From Steroidobacter gossypii (GTDB lineage Bacteria; Pseudomonadota; Gammaproteobacteria; Steroidobacterales; Steroidobacteraceae): a stretch of 64,000 nt of DNA. The DNA lies in NCBI RefSeq assembly GCF_016801985.1, contig NZ_JAEVLS010000001.1, positions 310,001-374,000 of the forward strand, read 5' to 3'. The notes beneath the pieces were generated by a model. It made no database searches, was not told the origin of the DNA, and saw only the letters and a program-made list of their open reading frames with translations. This document shows positions 1 to 8,518 of this stretch, piece by piece (position 1 is the stretch's first letter; every line of letters begins with the position of its first letter). A program made the position numbers and the translations under genes.

Positions 1-317
1 CGTTTTCGATGAGGCCCGACGATCAGCAGGTCGGGGCGCTGCTCGTCAATGGTCTCGCGAATCAATCGGGCAGGGCTACCGGTGCGGACGGCCACGTTCG
101 GCGGTGGCCCAAAACGCCACAACGGAGCACGAGCGCGCGCATCGAGACCTGCAATGGCCATTTGCAGGGACTGTTCGAGATTGCGTTCGGAGGACACGGG
201 TGAAACCACGTGCAATAACGACAGCTGCGCGCCCAGACGCTGCGCCAGCAACCCGGCACGATCGATGGCTGCCTCGCTTTTCGGCAGCAGATCGGTCGCG
301 CACAACAGCTTCGTCAT
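1..317 (-). CDS. Universal stress protein (UspA family), 3'-truncated by window edge
   Basis: Reading leftward from an ATG at 317, the frame gives MTKLLCATDLLPKSEAAI followed by an alpha/beta fold typical of UspA proteins: a first beta strand with a conserved Asp, then SLLHVV, and near the edge RPDLLIVGPH. The frame is open to base 1, so only about 105 residues are visible and the C-terminal nucleotide-binding glycine motif is outside the window. A strong Shine-Dalgarno (GGAGG, 6 nt spacing) supports the start. It lies 21 nt downstream of rnk on the same strand, so the two are probably cotranscribed. Family membership is fairly sure; whether it binds ATP cannot be seen. Confidence 0.8.
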   Translation of the reverse strand, partial: MTKLLCATDLLPKSEAAIDRAGLLAQRLGAQLSLLHVVSPVSSERNLEQSLQMAIAGLDARARAPLWRFGPPPNVAVRTGSPARLIRETIDEQRPDLLIVGPHRK

Positions 318-338
318 TTCGCCACCTCCAATGGCTTG

Positions 339-764
339 CTAATGGGCCCCGGCGGCCACTAGCGGCGCCGCTGCAGTGCCGATGGATTGCACGGCCTCGA
401 TCCGCAGGCGACGGATGCCGCCGGGCATGAGCCATTCGACTTCGTCGCCTTCGCGATAGCCGAGCAATGCAGTGCCAAGCGGCGCCAGCACGGAAATGCG
501 ACGCGCGCCGACATCTGCCTCGGCCGGACTCACCAGCGTCAGCTCCTGCTGCTTGCCACTGCTCAGATCCAGGATGCGCACCAGCTTGTGCATAGTGACC
601 ACGTTGGGAGAGATCTGGCCGGGTTCGACCACTTGCGCGCGCTCGAGCTCGAGGCGCAACTCCTCCAGATGCTCGTGGTCGCGGCTCGGGGCAGAGCGGG
701 CCATCAGCAGCCCGCGCAGCACGCGGGCGTCCGGCTCGGAAATTACAATCGGCTGTTCTCGCAT
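339..764 (-). CDS. rnk: Regulator of nucleoside diphosphate kinase, Rnk/GreA-like
   Basis: About 141 residues, close to the roughly 136 of E. coli Rnk. The N-terminus IVISEPDARVLRGLL fits the short coiled coil of Rnk, and the C-terminal half (ISVLAPLGTALLGYREGDEVEW) is the GreA/GreB-type C-terminal domain that docks on RNA polymerase. Rnk proteins compete with Gre/DksA factors and influence nucleotide pools. Several in-frame ATGs lie at 776, 767 and 764; 764 is preferred because GGAG sits 6 nt upstream, but the longer forms are possible. It is followed by a usp gene in the same orientation and is divergent from an NhaR-like regulator. Confidence 0.8.
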   Translation of the reverse strand: MREQPIVISEPDARVLRGLLMARSAPSRDHEHLEELRLELERAQVVEPGQISPNVVTMHKLVRILDLSSGKQQELTLVSPAEADVGARRISVLAPLGTALLGYREGDEVEWLMPGGIRRLRIEAVQSIGTAAAPLVAAGAH

Positions 765-869
765 CATCGTCTCCATGGGTTCGCTACCATGGTGGGGTCG
801 ATGGGCATTTAGCTCAATTAGAATTATTCTCGCGCGGGCTTCGCTACTCTCGAAGTTCCAGGAGTTGCC

Positions 870-1784
870 ATGTCTTCGATCATTCCTCGGCTGAACTATC
901 AGCACCTGCTGTATTTCTGGTCGGTGGTTCGCACTGGCAGCCTGACCCGGGCCTGCGAGGAACTGGCGCTGGCCGCTCCTACAGTGAGTGCACAGCTGCG
1001 TACGCTCGAAGAGCGGCTCGGTGAAAAACTGCTGGTGAAATCCGGCCGTACTCTCGTGCCCACCGATGTCGGCAGGATGGTTTACAGCTACGCGAACGAA
1101 ATCTTCGGCCTCGGTCAGCAACTGCTGGAGGCGCTGGAACAGCGGCCGTCGGCTCGCCCGTTGAAGCTGCTGGTGGGCATCGACGACGTGCTGCCCAAGG
1201 AGATCGCATACAAGATCGTGGAGCCCGCGCTGCAGTTGAAACAACCCGTCCGCCTGATCTGCCGGGAAGGCACGCTGGAGCGCCTGGTCGCCGATCTGGC
1301 CATTCACGACATCGACGTCGTGCTGTCGGACTCTCCAGTGACGCCATCCTTGAACGTCCGCGCATACAGTCATTCGCTCGGCAGCTGCAAGGTCTACTGG
1401 ATGGCGACGCCGGCGCTCGCCAAGACATTACGCCCCGGCTTTCCGAAGTCCCTGGATGGCGTGCCCATGTTATTGCCCACCGACGACACCGCGATCCGCC
1501 GCGCCCTGGACCAGTGGCTGGACCGACAGAACGTGCGGCCCTTGATGCTTGGCGAATTCGAGGACTACGCCATGCTCCGCGAGTTCGCCCGCGAAGGCCA
1601 TGGCTTCGCCCCCGTCCCTTCGGTGCTCGAAGCGAGCTTCCGCCGCTTGCACGGTTTCGTTCGCATCGGGCTCGCCAAAGGTGTGAAAGCGGAGTTTTTT
1701 GCCATCTCGGTGGAGCGCAAGATCAAACACCCGGCCATCGCCGCCATGACCGACAACGCCCGTCAGCTGTTCTCTGGAAGTTGA
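870..1784 (+). CDS. nhaR: LysR-type transcriptional regulator, NhaR-like
   Basis: 304 residues. The N-terminal winged helix-turn-helix begins LNYQHLLYFWSVVRTGSLTR and continues with TVSAQLRTLEERLGEKLL, matching the characteristic NhaR N-terminus (NYxHLYYFW) more than generic LysR proteins. The remainder is a LysR effector-binding domain. NhaR proteins activate sodium/proton antiporter and stress genes in response to sodium. AGGAG lies 5 nt before the ATG. No nhaA antiporter gene is in the window, so its targets here are unknown; it is divergent from rnk-usp with about 100 nt between. Subfamily assignment is from the N-terminal motif. Confidence 0.8.
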   Translation: MSSIIPRLNYQHLLYFWSVVRTGSLTRACEELALAAPTVSAQLRTLEERLGEKLLVKSGRTLVPTDVGRMVYSYANEIFGLGQQLLEALEQRPSARPLKLLVGIDDVLPKEIAYKIVEPALQLKQPVRLICREGTLERLVADLAIHDIDVVLSDSPVTPSLNVRAYSHSLGSCKVYWMATPALAKTLRPGFPKSLDGVPMLLPTDDTAIRRALDQWLDRQNVRPLMLGEFEDYAMLREFAREGHGFAPVPSVLEASFRRLHGFVRIGLAKGVKAEFFAISVERKIKHPAIAAMTDNARQLFSGS

Positions 1785-1832
1785 GCTTGCCGTTGCGGCC
1801 GGAGCAAACATGATCTAGCCTGCCGGACGCCG

Positions 1833-2222
1833 ATGCCTACATCTGTTACATCACTGTCGCGGACTCTTCGCATGAGCGCGCCTTCGTGGCTCGCGTTCAT
1901 CGCCCTGCTCTGCTGGGCGGCATTGTTCAGCCCTGCGCAATCCCAGCATCGTTTCGTGGCCGGCCTGCTGGATGGCGTCGATATTCCCAACGCCATCATG
2001 TCGCTGGAGCGGCACGCGCCGCTGCTAACGGACGACCGCCAACGATCGGATGTCGCGCATAACGGAAACCCGCCAGCGCAGGGACTCGCTGCCCGCGCTG
2101 CAATCGATCAGATCGTCCTCCTCATTCGATACACCGCTGCGCTCACGTCATTGCCGGCGCAGCAGCCGATCCGCTCTCCCGCTCAACCCAGAGCTCCTCC
2201 CGTCAGCATCCACGCTGGCTGA
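1833..2222 (+). CDS. Small hypothetical exported protein
   Basis: A 129-residue frame not assigned to any family. If translation starts at the internal ATG (1872), the product begins MSAPSWLAFIALLCWAALF, a convincing Sec signal sequence ending near SPAQSQ; the mature part is about 90 residues, proline-rich at the end, without cysteines or motifs. It sits between the NhaR-like gene and secDF in the same orientation. There is no strong ribosome-binding site at either start, so this may be a real small envelope protein or a chance frame. Confidence 0.4.
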   Translation: MPTSVTSLSRTLRMSAPSWLAFIALLCWAALFSPAQSQHRFVAGLLDGVDIPNAIMSLERHAPLLTDDRQRSDVAHNGNPPAQGLAARAAIDQIVLLIRYTAALTSLPAQQPIRSPAQPRAPPVSIHAG

Positions 2223-2321
2223 AAATCTCAGTCGACCCGACTGAACGTTTCCATGTGGTTGTGTCTCCGGCGGCATCGCCGTCGGTACGCGCGTTGCTGC
2301 GCGCGTTGAAAGGGAGAAGTC

Positions 2322-4646
2322 ATGGTTCCTGCAAGATGGAAGCTCGTGCTGTACGGGCTCATTATCCTCGTTGGCAGTCTCGTCGCATTGCCGAGTCTGC
2401 TGTCTACTGAACAACTCGCGAGCTGGCCCGATTGGCTGCCGCGCAAACAAGTCGCACTCGGCCTAGACCTGCGCGGCGGCGCTCAGCTGGTGCTGGAGCT
2501 CGACGAGCACGCCCTGCAAAAGGAGCAGGAACAAGCGGGCTTGAGCGGCGTCGCGGCCGCCGAACGCCTGAAGTCGGCGCTTCAGCAAAGCATCGAGATC
2601 GTCCGACGCCGCGTCGACGCCATCGGCGTGGCGGAGCCGACCATACAAGCGCTGGGCACGAATCGGATTCTGGTGCAGCTGCCCGGCGTGCAGGATCCGG
2701 CTTCCATCCGCACCTTGCTCGGCAGCACCGCGAAGCTGACGTTTCATCGAGTGCAATCCATAGAGCCGCGAGCTGAGGGCGATCCCCGCGTTGGATCGAT
2801 TCGCGTGCCTGCTGCCGACGAGCCCATCGACTACATTCTGGAGCAACAGCCGATGCTTCAGGGCGAGCGACTCACGCAAGCCAGCGCCAGCATCGATTCA
2901 CGCAGCGGCGGCCCAGTGGTGGCATTTCGATTCGACGCTGAAGGCGCCAAGAGATTCGCGGAGATCACACGACAGAACGTAGGCCGGCAGTTCGCCATGG
3001 TTCTGGACGGAAAAGTCATCAGCGCGCCCTTGATACAGGAGCCCATCACTGGCGGCGCGGGACAGATCCAAGGCAACTTCACTGTGGCCGAGACCAGCTC
3101 GCTGGCGGCCTTGTTGCGTGCCGGCGCATTGCCAGTGCCGTTGCAAATCGCGGACGAGCGCATGGTGGGACCGGATCTCGGCAGCGACGCCATTCGAATG
3201 GGCGCGATCACCGGCGCGGGCGGACTGCTACTCGTACTGGCGTTCATGACGGTGTTGTATCGAGGCTGGGGCGTGATCGCCAATTTCGCTCTGCTCGTGA
3301 ATGTGACACTTACGCTCGCCGCTATGACGCTGCTCGGCGCGCCGCTAACCTTGCCTGGTATCGCGGGCATCGTGTTGGGCATCGGATTGGCGGTCGATGC
3401 CAATGTGCTGATCAACGAACGTATTCGCGAAGAAACGCGCAATGGCAAATCGGCCGCGGCCGCGCTGACCAACGGCTTCGATCGCGCCTACGCCACCATC
3501 ATCGATTCCAACGTTACGGCGTTGATCGCCACCCTACTGCTGTTCTGGCTTGGCTCCGGACCGGTGCAAGGTTTCGCGGTCACCATGGCGATCGGCATCG
3601 GCATCTCGATGTTCACGGCCGTAGCGGTGGTGCGAGCACTGATGTCCTTGTGGGTTCGCTGGCGACGGCCACGGCAATTCGTCATCGGCTCGCTGCTGCC
3701 CGATCGCTGGATCCATGCGAAACCCAGGTTTCAGTTCATGCGTGCGCGGTTCATCGGAATCGGCGTTTCGTTGGTGTTGTCAGCAGCATCGGTGGCGTTG
3801 TTCATAAAGCCCGGCTTGAACTACGGCGTAGACTTCACCGGCGGCACGATCATCGAAGCGTCCGCGCCATCGACGATGCACATCGGCGAGCTCCGTACCG
3901 CGCTCGAACACGCCGATCTCGGCGAAGTGACGCTCCAGCAAGCGGGCGAGGATGGCTCGACCGTTTTGGTACGCATCCAGCAACAGCCCGATTCGTCCTC
4001 GGCCGCGCAAACACAAATTGCCGAGCAGGCGAAAGCTGCAATCGTTCAGGTGGAACCGGATGCGAGCTTCGATCGCGTCGACATCATCGGTCCCAAGGTC
4101 AGTGGCGAGCTGGCGGACGCCGGCATTCTCGCCGTGCTGTTCGCCAGCGTGGCCATGTTCGTCTATATCTGGATCCGCTTCGACTGGCATTTCGCGGTGG
4201 GGGCGATCGCAACCCTGATGCTCGACACGACCAAGGCGCTTGGGTTCTTCGCGCTCACCGGTCTCGAATTCAATCTCACCGCCATTGCCGCGCTGCTGAC
4301 GCTGATCGGCTACTCCGTCAATGACAAAGTCGTCGTGTACGACCGCATGCGCGAGCATCTGCGTCTGCAGCCAGACGCGCCGCTGCGAGGGCTCATCGAT
4401 CGAAGCATCAACGAGACGTTGGCTCGCTCGGTGTTCACCTCCGCCACGGCGTTTCTCGCCATGGTCCCAATGGCGATCTGGGGCGGCGCCACCGTTGCGA
4501 GCTTCGCCGTGCCCATGGTGTTCGGCATCGTGATTGCCGCCAGCTCGTCAGTCTTCATCGCTGCGCCCATCATGTTGCTGCTGGGCGAACGCATCAATCG
4601 AAGTGCACCGAAGTTGCAGGAGGCCGGCGCGATCCCGGAAGGATGA
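2322..4646 (+). CDS. secDF: Fused protein-export membrane protein SecDF
   Basis: 774 residues with a SecD half followed by a SecF half in one chain. The SecD half has an N-terminal membrane segment, GLDLRGG at about 47-53, a periplasmic P1-type domain and the RND signature VDANVLINERIREE near 357. The SecF half begins around 472, has GVDFTGG near 500 and the TM4 motif GYSVNDKVVVYDRMRE near 665. SecDF uses the proton gradient to pull translocating proteins to the periplasmic side. AGGGAG precedes the ATG at ideal spacing. Most gammaproteobacteria encode secD and secF separately next to yajC; no yajC or tgt is here, so this is probably an additional copy (inference). Confidence 0.92.
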   Translation: MVPARWKLVLYGLIILVGSLVALPSLLSTEQLASWPDWLPRKQVALGLDLRGGAQLVLELDEHALQKEQEQAGLSGVAAAERLKSALQQSIEIVRRRVDAIGVAEPTIQALGTNRILVQLPGVQDPASIRTLLGSTAKLTFHRVQSIEPRAEGDPRVGSIRVPAADEPIDYILEQQPMLQGERLTQASASIDSRSGGPVVAFRFDAEGAKRFAEITRQNVGRQFAMVLDGKVISAPLIQEPITGGAGQIQGNFTVAETSSLAALLRAGALPVPLQIADERMVGPDLGSDAIRMGAITGAGGLLLVLAFMTVLYRGWGVIANFALLVNVTLTLAAMTLLGAPLTLPGIAGIVLGIGLAVDANVLINERIREETRNGKSAAAALTNGFDRAYATIIDSNVTALIATLLLFWLGSGPVQGFAVTMAIGIGISMFTAVAVVRALMSLWVRWRRPRQFVIGSLLPDRWIHAKPRFQFMRARFIGIGVSLVLSAASVALFIKPGLNYGVDFTGGTIIEASAPSTMHIGELRTALEHADLGEVTLQQAGEDGSTVLVRIQQQPDSSSAAQTQIAEQAKAAIVQVEPDASFDRVDIIGPKVSGELADAGILAVLFASVAMFVYIWIRFDWHFAVGAIATLMLDTTKALGFFALTGLEFNLTAIAALLTLIGYSVNDKVVVYDRMREHLRLQPDAPLRGLIDRSINETLARSVFTSATAFLAMVPMAIWGGATVASFAVPMVFGIVIAASSSVFIAAPIMLLLGERINRSAPKLQEAGAIPEG

Positions 4647-4663
4647 GCCGTTCGGCGCTCGCG

Positions 4664-5227
4664 TCACGCAATCCACTTGCGCACTGCCGCCTTGCCCGCG
4701 AGGTTGCCGACAAACGAAAGTGCGACGATACAAACGTCGAGCGGCGCACTTTGTCGCCGCAAGTACAGGCGGTCGAGGCGAGCGCTGTGTCGCGCGCTTC
4801 GACCGCCGATGAGTTGAGCGATGCCGGTGATGCCCGGCCTGGTTGTGAAGCGCCAGTCGTGACTTGCAGACGCCCAGTTCAGTCGCGCAACGTCGGCGGC
4901 GGTCAGCGGCCGCGGACCGACGACGCTCATTTCGCCACGACATACGTTCACAAACCGCGGCAGTTCGTCCAGACCGGTTCGCCGCAACCAGCGACCGACT
5001 CGAGTTACGACGCCGTCACGCATGGAACGGAATTTGAGAATTCGAAACGGTCGGCGGGCCGCACCGATGCGCTGCTGCGTGAAGAAAGGCGTGCCGCCAT
5101 CATCCAACCAGATGGCAAAGCAGATGGCCGTGACGAGCGGCGCGAACACGATGCATGCGCAGGTGGCAAAAGCGAGATCCATGACGCGCTTGCCGAGGTA
5201 CGCCGGTTGATCGATGCTCTCGGTCAT
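4664..5227 (-). CDS. Bacterial sugar transferase (undecaprenyl-phosphate sugar phosphotransferase type)
   Basis: 187 residues matching the PF02397 catalytic domain of WcaJ/WbaP/PglC-like enzymes. It has one N-terminal reentrant/membrane helix (KRVMDLAFATCACIVFAPLV), then FFTQQRIG, FRILKFRSMR, GRWLRRTGLDELPRFVNV and MSVVGPRPL, which are the conserved phosphoglycosyl transferase motifs. The length is that of the minimal monotopic enzymes. The start at 5227 shares its A with the TGA of the upstream radical SAM gene (TGATG), indicating translational coupling; a longer start at 5248 is less likely. It would move a sugar-1-phosphate onto a polyprenyl phosphate, which fits the prenyltransferase two genes upstream. 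The sugar and product are unknown. Confidence 0.85.
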   Translation of the reverse strand: MTESIDQPAYLGKRVMDLAFATCACIVFAPLVTAICFAIWLDDGGTPFFTQQRIGAARRPFRILKFRSMRDGVVTRVGRWLRRTGLDELPRFVNVCRGEMSVVGPRPLTAADVARLNWASASHDWRFTTRPGITGIAQLIGGRSARHSARLDRLYLRRQSAPLDVCIVALSFVGNLAGKAAVRKWIA

Positions 5228-6777
5228 CACACACCTGGGCTGATGCATTGACTCGCACGAGTGGCAGCTGCGAGCTCAAGTTCATCCATCGGCAGTCGCT
5301 CCAATCGCGTTCGCAGCTTCAGGTGACGCCGACGGGAATGCTCGATGAGCGGACGCCACACAGCCGCGGTCAGCTGGTGCTTGATCAATAAATGCCAGAA
5401 TCGATTCGAGCGCTTGTACAAGTAGCTCATGGCCAGATAGGACGCGACGGCGCGCGGATCTTCCGGGCGGCGCTTCCAGATGGAGGCGTGGGAGAACAAC
5501 CGGTCGTAACACCAGGCGTAGCCGCGATCGAGCTCTTCCCGGCTCATGTGCTTCGGCTGGAACACGACGTGCGCCGTGTCGTATTTGTCCCAGTCTCGGT
5601 GCACGATGCGCCCTTCGGCTTCGAGCTGTCTGAAAAACGGCGTCCCCGGATATGGCGTCAGGATATGAAACGTGGCGCATTCCAGACGGTTCGCCTCGAT
5701 CCACTGCACCGTACGCTCGAAGACGTCGGGTCGATCGTGATCGAAACCGAGCACGAAGCTGCCGTTCACCTGGATTCCATACCGATGCAGCAGCGCAACC
5801 CGGCGCGCGTAGTCTTCTGGCGCCGGCGTACGCTTTCGGGCATCGCTCAGGTTGCCGGCGTTGAGCGATTCGAAGCCAACGAACACACCGGTGCAGCCGG
5901 CCAGCGCCATCTCACGCACCAGCGTGGGATCGTCTGTGACGTCGATGGTGACCGCGGCGCTCCAGATGATCCCGAGCGGTCTCAAGGCGATGCAAAGTTT
6001 TCGCAGGTAGTCGGGCCGCGATCCCAGGTTGTTATCGACGAACACCGTATAGGGTTGCCCGTCCGCAGCGATCTCGGCGACTACCTGCTCCACGTCGCGC
6101 ATGCGGTAAGGCATGTGCAGACCATCCGTCGCCAGGTAGCAGAATCCGCAGCGATTGTGACATCCGCGGGAGGCGATCACGCTGGTCGTGGTGAGGAATG
6201 ACTCTCGGGGCAACATACTTCGTCTCGGTGCGGGATCGAGTCGATAGGGCCGCGCGTAATCCGCTGAATAGCGCGGGCGCAATGCTCCGCGTTCGATGTC
6301 CTCCAGAATCTGCGGCCAGAGCAACACACCATCACCAATCGCGATGGCGTCCGCATGCGCGGCCGCTTCATCTGGACATGAGAGCACGTGCAAGCCACCG
6401 AGAACGACGATCGATCCTTGCGCGCGATACCAACGAGCAAGCTCGTACGCGCGCTTTGCGAACGTAAGGTGGACGGTGATGCCAACCACTTGCGGCAAGG
6501 GTGCTCGCGGCGGCGGACCTTGCAAGAGATTTTCATCCCAGTAGCGAACATCCCAATGTTCGGGAGTGGCTCCGGCAATGCTCGTGAGCGCCAGCGTCGG
6601 CGTGAGCACGTGCTTGCCATAGCTCGCCCGCGGATCCTTTGGATAGAACGGATTGATGAGCAGTGCGACGCGCGGCTGCGGTGTTCGATCTCCCGTGGGC
6701 ACGGGCAACTCGGGAGCAATCGCCGTATCGGGTGGCACGGGCGTGGCACGCATGCGTCGAGTTCCCAGGTCATGCAT
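5227..6777 (-). CDS. B12-binding-type radical SAM enzyme
   Basis: 516 residues. Residues about 36-150 form a cobalamin-binding-like Rossmann domain (VALLINPFYP, VVGITVHLTFAKRAYE, VVLGGLHVLSCPDEA) without the classical DxHxxG motif. The radical SAM cluster motif RGCHNRCGFCY gives Cys206, Cys210 and Cys213 (CxxxCxxC). The C-terminal part (PYPGTPFFRQLEAEGRI, YDTAHVVFQPKHMS) resembles the extension found in BchE/HpnP-like anaerobic-type enzymes. Such proteins methylate or rearrange unreactive carbons, often on lipids or natural products. The ATG at 6777 overlaps the prenyltransferase end by 8 nt; upstream starts inside that gene are rejected. Substrate unknown; an isoprenoid or polyprenyl-linked lipid is the contextual guess. 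Confidence 0.85.
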   Translation of the reverse strand: MHDLGTRRMRATPVPPDTAIAPELPVPTGDRTPQPRVALLINPFYPKDPRASYGKHVLTPTLALTSIAGATPEHWDVRYWDENLLQGPPPRAPLPQVVGITVHLTFAKRAYELARWYRAQGSIVVLGGLHVLSCPDEAAAHADAIAIGDGVLLWPQILEDIERGALRPRYSADYARPYRLDPAPRRSMLPRESFLTTTSVIASRGCHNRCGFCYLATDGLHMPYRMRDVEQVVAEIAADGQPYTVFVDNNLGSRPDYLRKLCIALRPLGIIWSAAVTIDVTDDPTLVREMALAGCTGVFVGFESLNAGNLSDARKRTPAPEDYARRVALLHRYGIQVNGSFVLGFDHDRPDVFERTVQWIEANRLECATFHILTPYPGTPFFRQLEAEGRIVHRDWDKYDTAHVVFQPKHMSREELDRGYAWCYDRLFSHASIWKRRPEDPRAVASYLAMSYLYKRSNRFWHLLIKHQLTAAVWRPLIEHSRRRHLKLRTRLERLPMDELELAAATRASQCISPGV

Positions 6778-7480
6778 GGTGAGCCCTCGCCGAGTCGGCA
6801 GTGGACTCGTCGATGCGCCCATAGCGGCGGTCCCGACGTGTATATTCAAGCAGCGCCGCTTCGAAATCATCCGCGTCGAACTCGGGCCAAAGCAGCGGCG
6901 TGAAATACAACTCCGCGTAGGCGCACTCCCAGAGCATGAAGTCGCTCAATCGATACTCGCCGCCAGTGCGGATCAGAAGATCCACGTCGCCGACTGGAAC
7001 GGAATGATTGATCGTGGCGAGCTGACGCGCGAACGAATCGTGGTCCAGATCTCTGTCGCTCGATATCCGTGAGGCGCGCATCAAGCCCCACTGCGCCGAA
7101 TAGTCGACTGCAATTCGCAGGATCATGCGACTGCATTGTTCGGTGGTCTTTTCGGAGTGCTCGATGAGCTCGAGCAGGCGCGGATCCAGGCGATCACGGC
7201 GGCCGATGACATTCAGACGGATCGACTGCTCCAGGCATCGCTGAGTCTGATTCTCGAGATAGCTGCGGAACAGACGAAACAACCCCCGCACTTCGGCGAG
7301 CGGTCGTTGCCAGTTCGCGCACGAGAACGCGTAGAGCGTCAGCACATCGACGCCGTGGCGGGCAGCCGCCGTCACCGCCCGGTCGACGGCATCGGCGCCA
7401 ACACGATGCCCGGCGGTCCGAGGCAGACCGCGCCGCTGCGCCCAGCGACCGTTGCCATCCATGATGATTGCCACATGCAT
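6770..7480 (-). CDS. Isoprenyl transferase (UppS-like cis-prenyltransferase)
   Basis: 236 residues beginning directly at the catalytic core MHVAIIMDGNGRWAQ, with Asp8 the pyrophosphate-binding aspartate, and containing LTLYAFS and LLIRTGGEYRLSDF, followed by WECAYAELYFTPLLWPEF, all UppS signatures. These enzymes condense isopentenyl diphosphate onto farnesyl diphosphate with cis geometry. The flexible loop reads SCANWQRP where typical enzymes have SSENWNRP, so the loop glutamate is replaced by alanine. The gene is not in the usual frr-uppS-cdsA-dxr setting, so it is probably a second, pathway-specific copy (inference). A near-palindrome lies 11 nt upstream of the ATG. Chain length of the product cannot be told. 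Confidence 0.85.
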   Translation of the reverse strand: MHVAIIMDGNGRWAQRRGLPRTAGHRVGADAVDRAVTAAARHGVDVLTLYAFSCANWQRPLAEVRGLFRLFRSYLENQTQRCLEQSIRLNVIGRRDRLDPRLLELIEHSEKTTEQCSRMILRIAVDYSAQWGLMRASRISSDRDLDHDSFARQLATINHSVPVGDVDLLIRTGGEYRLSDFMLWECAYAELYFTPLLWPEFDADDFEAALLEYTRRDRRYGRIDESTADSARAHHA

Positions 7481-7486
7481 ATGACG

Positions 7487-7506
7487 AGTTCTCTGCAATA
7501 CAGAGT
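7487..7506. promoter_or_regulatory. Putative operator upstream of the prenyltransferase gene
   Basis: CTCTGCAATACAGAG at 7491-7505 is a 15-bp inverted repeat (7-1-7) with one mismatch. It lies in the 41-nt gap between the regulator gene and the prenyltransferase gene. Including flanks, it matches the site at 8547-8566 in 19 of 20 positions. Two matching palindromes at the two likely transcription entry points suggest binding by the winged-helix protein encoded at 7522-7911. Confidence 0.6.
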
Positions 7507-7521
7507 GAATGGACGAAAAAA

Positions 7522-7911
7522 TCAGCCGCGCGTCGCCCGGATCACGGCTTCCACATGATCCAGATAACGGTTCAACGCCGCCCTGCCCGGCTCGGTGATG
7601 CGGTAGTCGGTGCGCGGCCGTCGATCTTCGAACGACTTGGTGCAAGTCACATAACCTGCGTCTTCGAGCTTGCGCGCATGCGCGCCGAGATTGCCGTCGC
7701 TGATCTCCACGAACAGCGCCTTGAGCTCGTTGAAGCTCATCTGCTCACGAACGGCCAGCGCACTCATGATGCCGAGCCGGACGCGCTCGTAGATCAGGCG
7801 ATCGAACTTGCTTTCACCCGCCTGGCGCGTGGTAGACGCGACGGCTTCGAGCTTGCGTCGCTGCCGCTCGCTCGCGGTGGCGGCAGTGCGTGTCTTAGCT
7901 TTCGCGGCCAC
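7522..7911 (-). CDS. Winged-helix transcriptional regulator (PF13601/ArsR-MarR-like)
   Basis: 129 residues. A basic Ala/Lys/Arg-rich N-terminal arm of about 30 residues precedes a winged helix: FDRLIYERVRLGIMSALAV, MSFNELKALFVEISDGNLG (recognition region), HARKLEDAGYVTCTKSFE, RPRTDYRITEPGRAAL. This pattern fits the PF13601 family, often encoded beside the membrane proteins they control. The start is GTG with GAGG 6 nt upstream; the gene overlaps the end of the membrane-protein gene by 17 nt. It is the obvious candidate to bind the two palindromes at 8551-8565 and 7491-7505 and so autoregulate the operon. The ligand is unknown. Confidence 0.8.
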   Translation of the reverse strand: MAAKAKTRTAATASERQRRKLEAVASTTRQAGESKFDRLIYERVRLGIMSALAVREQMSFNELKALFVEISDGNLGAHARKLEDAGYVTCTKSFEDRRPRTDYRITEPGRAALNRYLDHVEAVIRATRG

Positions 7912-8491
7912 GTGCGCCTCGAGCGATCAGAATCCCGAACAAGACATGCAGTCCGCCGAAGCCGATGCCGAGCAGCGGGATCTGCAGCGGGGCTGGCATG
8001 ACCAGAGCAAGCAGCCCGAAGCCTGCGAAACTTGCTCCCATCCAGGTCACGATCGAGGTTGTGGAAACGGATGCAGAGATCAATGCGCATCCATACATCA
8101 GCAACCATGTGCCGGGAATGACGTCGGTGAGATCGGCACGCCAGAGCACGGCCGTAAGCACCGCGCCGGCAAAGAGAGTCGGCAACAATGCAACAGCGAG
8201 CTTGCGGCCTGGCGTTCCCGCCGCGATGAAGTAAGCCACCGAGCCCGATCTCGCCAGCAGCAACCCACCGGTCACCGCCGCGATCGGCCCGGTGGCCAGC
8301 CAGATCACGAGCCAGTGCGGCCGAAGGTGCGGCACCAGGCACAACACAGTTGCTGCTGTTCCGATGATGCCCATGGCGATGCCGGCGGATCCAGGCACCG
8401 CGACGTTGCCGGCGGCATCCATGGACGCGCGGATATAGCGCAACGTCGCAACGGCATGCACGTCCAGATTGACGGTTTTCGCTTCAGGCAT
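7895..8491 (-). CDS. Multi-spanning membrane protein of unknown function
   Basis: 198 residues from the ATG at 8491 (MPEAKTVNLDVHAVATLRYI). A short cytosolic head, in which VHAVATLRYIRASMDAAG looks like an amphipathic helix, is followed by about six hydrophobic segments from AGIAMGIIGTAATVLCLV to LLGIGFGGLHVLFGILIA. No catalytic motif is visible. Membrane proteins of this shape commonly pair with PF13601 regulators, as here. It is the first gene of the five-gene operon, 60 nt downstream of the palindromic site. A regulatory or sensing role for the linked HTH protein is inference. Confidence 0.7.
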   Translation of the reverse strand: MPEAKTVNLDVHAVATLRYIRASMDAAGNVAVPGSAGIAMGIIGTAATVLCLVPHLRPHWLVIWLATGPIAAVTGGLLLARSGSVAYFIAAGTPGRKLAVALLPTLFAGAVLTAVLWRADLTDVIPGTWLLMYGCALISASVSTTSIVTWMGASFAGFGLLALVMPAPLQIPLLGIGFGGLHVLFGILIARGARGRES

Positions 8492-8518
8492 CGTCCAGGC
8501 TCCCCGATGGCTGGGTCC

